Source of the DNA: Planctomycetota bacterium
Lineage (GTDB): Bacteria; Planctomycetota; Phycisphaerae; Sedimentisphaerales; Anaerobacaceae
Direction of reading: 5' to 3'
Assembly (NCBI GenBank): GCA_013202635.1
Contig: JABMRO010000662.1
Location: 1 to 10,190 of the forward strand
DNA: 10,190 nucleotides
Part shown: positions 6,708 through 10,190 of the stretch, in pieces
Layout: each line of letters opens with the position of its first letter
Numbering within the stretch: the stretch's first letter is position 1
Notes under the pieces: generated by a model
Told to the model about the DNA's origin: nothing
Database searches by the model: none
What the model saw: the letters and a program-made list of their open reading frames with translations, nothing else
Translations under genes and position numbers: made by a program

Positions 6708-8276
6708 TTAATCAGATTTCCAGCCGATTTTTTTCAGCATGACAGGTATCTCAGGATTGGACATGAACATCTTCCAGCAAAGCCCGGTACGGTAATTTTC
6801 TATCATACAGACGATAGGGCCCTGATCGATGGCTAAGTAGCTCTCTGCGAACCAGTTTTTATCGAGATTGAACGCGTCGCGAAAACCGAATTCTCCCCAT
6901 AACTTCTCGCCTAATTCGTAATAAAAATGTTTCAGTGTGGCAATCGATTCTTCGGGCACATAAGGCATTGCGCTAATAGCCGCGCTTGGTGTGATAGTGC
7001 CATTGTCACGCCGCGGCTCGTGGGCTCTATAGCCGCCGGGTGTGTCGCTGGCCGTCAGACCCCAGACGAGATTACTGTAGCCTTTATGATTGTCGGGATT
7101 TTCCGCACAATATGCGCGGTTGATAAGTGAAATATTTCTATTGTTCTCGAAATAGTTGCAATACTTATCTCTTTTTCCGCGTGGGTCAAATCCGATAAAA
7201 GAATAATGAGTAAAGAACAGCGGCCCTCCTTTTGGCCATCCCACCCATTGTTTATACCCGTAGTAAGTGTTGCCGTTGACATATTCGGTGGGAGGCCGGC
7301 CGCACCAGCCCTCATAATAGCAGTCGGCTGGTATAGGATGGTTCGGTGAGGCTATGGCCAATAAATAGACAATCATACACTCGTTGAAGTGCCCGCCGAT
7401 CTTGTGGTTCATTTTCCAGCCGTATTTCGGGGACCAATGCCAGTAGAGTTGTTTGCTGTCCGGCCTTTGTAGATACCAGTCCCATTCGACATCGTGCCAA
7501 AGTTGGGTAATACGCTCTCTGAGTTCTTTTTCTATTTGGTTGTCCCGGCTAAAATATTGCCTGACTGTCAGCATCCCTTCAACAAGATACGCAGTTTCCA
7601 CGATATCGCCCCCATCATCGTATCGGGAAAAGGGTCTTGTCTTTCCCGTACTGCCGTTGAGCCAGTGAGGCCATGCGCCATGATAGCGGGTTGCCTTCTC
7701 CTGTAAAAAGCGCACCATTGTAAGCAGTCTCTTAGCCGCTTCTTCCCTGCCGATTAATCCGCGTTGGGCGCCGACCATAATCGCCGTCATCCCGAATCCC
7801 GTCCCGCCGCTGGTACAGGTATCCCTGCTGCCTTTGCGCTCACGGGCAAGCCCGCTTACGGGATGGCCGTACTCCCAGAAGTAACGGATTGTCGCCTGCT
7901 GGACCGAAGTGAGCAGTTCCTCCTCGTTCATTGCCACAGACTTAACTATTGCTTCTTTGGAAGCCGCTGATTCACTGCCGTCTGCTAATACTGATTTAAT
8001 CTGATAACGACACCACTGGTCGTTTTTCCCTAAAAAATCACTATAGACGGCTGGTTTATGCAGTTTAGCATTCAGTTTTAACCAGGCCGAACTCCGATTG
8101 TCCCAGCGGTATATATTATAGCCGGCAGCCTGCTCATCGATATCCCAGACAAGATCGATCCGGCTGTCATGTCCTGTCGCCTTCAGACCTGTTATCCCGG
8201 CCGCACTCTGACCGCTCACAGCCAGAACCGCAATCCACCCCAACAAACAAATCAACCATCTTCTCGAATTCATCAC
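6708..8276 (-). CDS. Secreted FN3 plus GH144-type (glycoamylase-family) glycoside hydrolase
   Basis: The protein has 521-522 residues. The start is GTG at 8276 or the adjoining ATG at 8273; no clear ribosome binding site separates them. Residues about 1-26 are a Sec signal peptide (LICLLGWIAVLAVSG). Residues about 27-113 look like a fibronectin type III domain (IDLVWDIDEQAAGYNIYRW, then DGSESAASK). Residues about 118-522 match the COG5368/glycoamylase domain: CTSGGTGFG at 154-162, SRYDDGGDIVETA at 217-229, KIGGHFNEC at 292-300, GEFGFRDAFN at 461-470 and AIDQGPIVCMIENYRTGL at 482-499. Members characterised as GH144 cleave beta-1,2-glucan, so endo-beta-1,2-glucanase or a related beta-1,2-glucoside activity is the best guess. 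Acidic candidates for catalysis are D220, D221, D224, E227 and E299, but roles cannot be fixed by eye. It is convergent with the homocysteine operon and stands alone on its strand. Confidence 0.88.
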   Translation of the reverse strand: MMNSRRWLICLLGWIAVLAVSGQSAAGITGLKATGHDSRIDLVWDIDEQAAGYNIYRWDNRSSAWLKLNAKLHKPAVYSDFLGKNDQWCRYQIKSVLADGSESAASKEAIVKSVAMNEEELLTSVQQATIRYFWEYGHPVSGLARERKGSRDTCTSGGTGFGMTAIMVGAQRGLIGREEAAKRLLTMVRFLQEKATRYHGAWPHWLNGSTGKTRPFSRYDDGGDIVETAYLVEGMLTVRQYFSRDNQIEKELRERITQLWHDVEWDWYLQRPDSKQLYWHWSPKYGWKMNHKIGGHFNECMIVYLLAIASPNHPIPADCYYEGWCGRPPTEYVNGNTYYGYKQWVGWPKGGPLFFTHYSFIGFDPRGKRDKYCNYFENNRNISLINRAYCAENPDNHKGYSNLVWGLTASDTPGGYRAHEPRRDNGTITPSAAISAMPYVPEESIATLKHFYYELGEKLWGEFGFRDAFNLDKNWFAESYLAIDQGPIVCMIENYRTGLCWKMFMSNPEIPVMLKKIGWKSD

Positions 8277-8333
8277 TCTATTCTATCAAAATCCCAATAA
8301 TCATTCATCAATTAAAAAGTCTCTTCTTCACCC

Positions 8334-8418
8334 TGAGCGGAGACGAAGGGTGAGCGGAGACGAAGGGTGAGCGGAGACGAAGGGTGAGCGGAAACGAAGG
8401 GTGAGCGGAAACGAAGCG
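8334..8418. repeat. 17-bp tandem repeat, five units
   Basis: The unit TGAGCGGAGACGAAGGG starts at 8334, 8351, 8368, 8385 and 8402. The first three copies are identical. The last two carry GGAAAC instead of GGAGAC, and the final unit ends GCG instead of GGG. The array is preceded by CACCC and followed by GCAGCCGAAGGATC, the typical edges of a dispersed CCCTGAGC-to-GAAGGGT palindromic repeat. This array therefore looks like an internal expansion of that element. Confidence 0.85.
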
Positions 8419-8445
8419 CAGCCGAAGGATCTTTTTAAAACAGAT

Positions 8446-8471
8446 GTCATTGCGAGCGCAGCGCGGCAATC
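8446..8471. repeat. REP-like palindrome (GTCATTGCGAGC type)
   Basis: GTCATTGCGAGCGCAGCG begins at 8446 and the element ends with GCAATC at 8471. ATTGC (8449-8453) pairs with GCAAT (8466-8470), with GC-rich pairing inside. This type of dispersed palindrome is common between genes in many environmental bacterial genomes. Reading through it gives the often misannotated peptide MSLRAQRGNL. Confidence 0.75.
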
Positions 8472-8480
8472 TTCAATCTT

Positions 8481-8505
8481 GTCATTCATGTGAAAACATG
8501 AATCC
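8481..8505. repeat. Short palindromic repeat with GAAA loop
   Basis: ATTCATGT (8484-8491) and ACATGAAT (8496-8503) form a perfect 8-bp stem around the tetraloop GAAA (8492-8495). GTC and CC flank it. The outline GTCATTC-stem-GAAA-stem-GAATCC is a familiar dispersed intergenic repeat whose stem usually is GC-rich; here the stem is AT-rich but the pairing is fully kept. Confidence 0.65.
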
Positions 8506-8629
8506 AGATTTTGGATTTCGATATATAAATTTACTCTTTACATTTTGCCTTTTAACTTCCTTTCTGTTATCCTCTACCCATAAAGGCGTGAAACACCCAG
8601 GAGCGGAAACAACAAGAGGTATGAAATTT

Positions 8630-8655
8630 TTGGCATTTTGTACGGACTGTATAAT
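8630..8655 (+). promoter_or_regulatory. Probable promoter for the membrane NUDIX-like gene
   Basis: A consensus -10 TATAAT lies at 8650-8655. The nearest -35-like hexamer, TTGGCA at 8630-8635, is only 14 nt away, which is short. Transcription would start near 8662. GGAG at 8676-8679 then serves as the ribosome binding site, 9 nt before the ATG at 8689. Confidence 0.4.
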
Positions 8656-8688
8656 CATTGTTAGGTGAAATATATGGAGTAGCGTATT

Positions 8689-9900
8689 ATGAACATTTTT
8701 CTAGTGATCTTTGGTACAATCGTTGGTATAGTAGCCGCTTTTTTTGGTATTTACCGAGGGCTGATAGCTTGGAAAAAATGGAAAATAGAGCGTTCGGTTA
8801 TACAATTTAAGCAGATCAGAAAGGATATCAAAGAAAAACGAGCGTCACTACGTAGGGCAGCATTGAAGTTGAGTCCAATAAAATCCATACATCTCAATAT
8901 TAATGATGATGTGCCGTTACTAGCAAAAGAAACGTGGCTTCCTCAAAAGCCAATTCCTCTTGAAAACGTCGAGTTGAAAGTGGAACAAGATCCCGGCGTC
9001 AAGATTGGCTTGTCTACGCAAAAACTACCTAGTTATGCAGGTGGAAAATACAAGAAATACTCTAGCGCCATAGAGGATCTGGACAAACCGAAACTTTTCG
9101 TGAAAAGAAACCAATATAGATTGCTCCGAATCGATGACACGAGCCTTACGTTCTCATTAAAGTTACATTCGTACTTTGACAAAATCAATTATGGAGAATA
9201 CCTTGTGTACGAATTGGCGCATCAAAATCGAAAAAGGACGTGGATTCAAGGATACAGTAATAGAGATCTATTATTAAAGCAACTTCAAGAACCTGCTGAC
9301 TATGTTATTCTCTGTGGAGTAACCACTCTAACAATCATTCATGATGGAGAAGATTTAAGGATCATCATGCATCTGCGGGGACAAAACGAGACTGCCTACG
9401 CAATGGGCACTTACCATGCCATTCCTGCTGGAGAGTTCCAGCCCTCTTCTCTTGCAACTGTTTCTGTCGAGGAAGACTTCAATTTGTGGAAGAATATCAT
9501 GCGTGAGTACGCTGAGGAAATAGGTCTTATGGAAGAGTACGATGGGAATAACGCAGTTCCCTTCAATTATCAGGTAGAACCATTTATTTCCATAGAAGAC
9601 GAAAGGAGGAAAAACAACATAAGACCTTTCTATTTGGGAACTGGGCTCGATCCAATAACGTTTCAAGGTGAGATCCTCACTGCAGTAGTGTTTAAAGAGG
9701 AAACCTTCAATAAAATATTTCCGAAAGTATTGACCAAAAACCTTGAGGGGATAATAATAACCGACAAAGACAAATGGGGAAGGCAATTCACACAAGAGGA
9801 ATATGATAGCTACCGAGAGGCAAATACTCTTGCAGCCGGAGAAGCAGTACTTAACATTGCATGGAAAAACAGGCAATTTTTCAAAGAATGCTTCGATTGA
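8689..9900 (+). CDS. Membrane-anchored protein with degenerate NUDIX-like domain, function unknown
   Basis: This 403-residue protein belongs to no family I can name with certainty. Residues about 3-28 form one transmembrane helix (IFLVIFGTIVGIVAAFFGIY) followed by a very basic segment to about 60, so the rest should lie in the cytoplasm. Residues about 240-290 hold the clearest motif: YHAIPAGEFQPSS (242-254), then REYAEEIGL (272-280), which matches the REUxEExGU end of the NUDIX box. The metal-binding pair E276-E277 is kept. The first half of the box is not canonical: G248 is 24 residues before R272 instead of 14, and position 264 is F where E is expected. Similar AG-F-QP plus REYxEE patterns occur, from memory, in bacterial sensor or regulator proteins. 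It could hydrolyse or merely bind a nucleotide-like ligand. The DNA is more AT-rich than its neighbours and follows dispersed repeats, which hints at acquisition. No partner gene is visible. Confidence 0.75.
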   Translation: MNIFLVIFGTIVGIVAAFFGIYRGLIAWKKWKIERSVIQFKQIRKDIKEKRASLRRAALKLSPIKSIHLNINDDVPLLAKETWLPQKPIPLENVELKVEQDPGVKIGLSTQKLPSYAGGKYKKYSSAIEDLDKPKLFVKRNQYRLLRIDDTSLTFSLKLHSYFDKINYGEYLVYELAHQNRKRTWIQGYSNRDLLLKQLQEPADYVILCGVTTLTIIHDGEDLRIIMHLRGQNETAYAMGTYHAIPAGEFQPSSLATVSVEEDFNLWKNIMREYAEEIGLMEEYDGNNAVPFNYQVEPFISIEDERRKNNIRPFYLGTGLDPITFQGEILTAVVFKEETFNKIFPKVLTKNLEGIIITDKDKWGRQFTQEEYDSYREANTLAAGEAVLNIAWKNRQFFKECFD

Positions 9901-10001
9901 TATTTCACATTGCTTTTTATATAACAATCCAATCGAGGATACTCGCTAAATTACTCGCTTGGTTTTATCCTCCAGCGGAACTGGTAATGAACCGATAAGG
10001 A

Positions 10002-10031
10002 AAATCCTGGCTTTACAAGGATTTGTTTTTT
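10002..10031 (+). terminator. Probable intrinsic terminator of the membrane NUDIX-like gene
   Basis: AAATCCT (10002-10008) pairs perfectly with AGGATTT (10018-10024) around a 9-nt loop. A T-rich run follows (10026-10031). It lies about 100 nt after the stop at 9900. The stem is AT-rich, so efficiency may be modest. Confidence 0.45.
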
Positions 10032-10105
10032 ATTCGATTCGCGCAATAACCTTCGACTACGATTCTCAGGATGGCCCAAAAAAGTGCTTTTTTAGCCCTT
10101 TTCCC

Positions 10106-10134
10106 TTGCTTTCTGACAAATATTATGTTATAAT
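10106..10134 (+). promoter_or_regulatory. Strong extended -10 promoter driving a gene beyond the window
   Basis: TATAAT at 10129-10134 is preceded by TG at 10126-10127 with one base between, a consensus extended -10. TTGCTT at 10106-10111 is spaced 17 nt away as a partial -35. Transcription would begin near 10141 and run into the paired segments at 10144-10179. Confidence 0.55.
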
Positions 10135-10143
10135 ACGCCTATA

Positions 10144-10179
10144 TTAGCCAGAAGGCTAACGCAAATCGCCCATAGGCGA
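10144..10179 (+). other. Two adjacent hairpins at the start of a predicted leader RNA
   Basis: TTAGCC (10144-10149) and GGCTAA (10154-10159) form a 6-bp stem with loop AGAA. TCGCC (10166-10170) and GGCGA (10175-10179) form a second stem with loop CATA. They are joined by CGCAAA and lie just after the predicted start of transcription. The window ends 11 nt later, so neither a coding start nor a complete RNA family can be seen. Confidence 0.4.
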
Positions 10180-10190
10180 CGAAAAATAGA

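Larger units (their letters stand above)
8277..8688. other. Non-coding repeat-rich spacer
   Basis: This 412-bp stretch separates two divergent genes. It holds a 17-bp tandem array (8334-8418), a REP-like palindrome (8446-8471), a GAAA-loop hairpin (8481-8505) and a probable promoter near 8650. A 74-codon frame at 8444-8668 crosses the repeats and looks spurious. Nothing else is recognisable between 8506 and 8629. Confidence 0.7.

Noticed and set aside
8334..8418. CRISPR array
   Set aside because: The 17-bp units are directly adjacent with no unique spacers, so this is a simple tandem repeat.
8444..8668. 74-codon frame beginning MSLRAQRGNL
   Set aside because: Its first third is a translation of the REP-like palindrome and the GAAA-loop hairpin, a known source of false gene calls. 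The remainder lacks a family.
9355..9927. 190-codon open frame on the minus strand
   Set aside because: It is antisense to the NUDIX-like gene, Cys- and Phe-rich in a random-looking way, and lacks a start signal.
10074..10100. A-run/T-run hairpin as terminator
   Set aside because: AAAAAA and TTTTTT around GTGC could pair, but the stem has no G-C pairs and the site lies just upstream of a promoter. The stem at 10002-10024 is the better terminator candidate.
10144..10179. Complete GEMM (c-di-GMP) riboswitch
   Set aside because: Only a short ACGCAAA-like stretch matches. The upstream GCAAA element and the 3' half are not seen within the window.

Overview
The window reads like a piece of an anaerobic, polysaccharide-degrading bacterium. 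The closest fit by gene content is Planctomycetota, Phycisphaerae-like. The reasons are secreted parallel beta-helix proteins, a Tat-exported Gfo/Idh/MocA oxidoreductase, a secreted GH144-type glucanase, and a homocysteine cassette otherwise known mainly from methanogens and other strict anaerobes. This placement is inference from gene content; no rRNA or marker gene is present.

Layout. Positions 1-1110 (minus strand) hold the 5' part of a secreted beta-helix protein that runs off the left edge. A 200-bp divergent region (1111-1334) carries a good minus-strand promoter and, for the plus strand, a weaker promoter with an 8+8 bp inverted repeat over its predicted start point. Positions 1335-2690 (plus) encode a second secreted beta-helix protein. 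A roughly 270-bp gap follows, with an 11-bp inverted repeat pair and a probable promoter. Then come four plus-strand genes: a Tat-signal Gfo/Idh/MocA oxidoreductase (2963-4306), a COG1900/DUF39 homocysteine biosynthesis protein (4367-5557), a NIL-domain 2[4Fe-4S] ferredoxin (5554-5973) and a COG2122/UPF0280 ApbE-like protein (6008-6700). A secreted FN3-GH144-like glycoside hydrolase converges on them from the minus strand (6708-8276). Positions 8277-8688 are non-coding, with a 17-bp tandem repeat and two REP-like palindromes. Positions 8689-9900 encode a membrane-anchored protein with a degenerate NUDIX-like core, in visibly more AT-rich DNA. The right end has a probable terminator, a strong extended -10 promoter and the start of a hairpin-rich leader whose gene lies outside the window.

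How the genes work together. COG1900, NIL-ferredoxin and COG2122 are the three families linked in methanogens to making homocysteine directly from aspartate semialdehyde and sulfide, without O-acetyl- or O-succinyl-homoserine. Here all three sit in one tight operon. The beta-helix proteins, the exported oxidoreductase and the GH144-like enzyme are all predicted to leave the cytoplasm and suit breakdown of complex glycans. Their substrates cannot be read from sequence, except that GH144 points to beta-1,2-glucan. The most open-ended gene is the TM-plus-NUDIX-like protein at 8689-9900.
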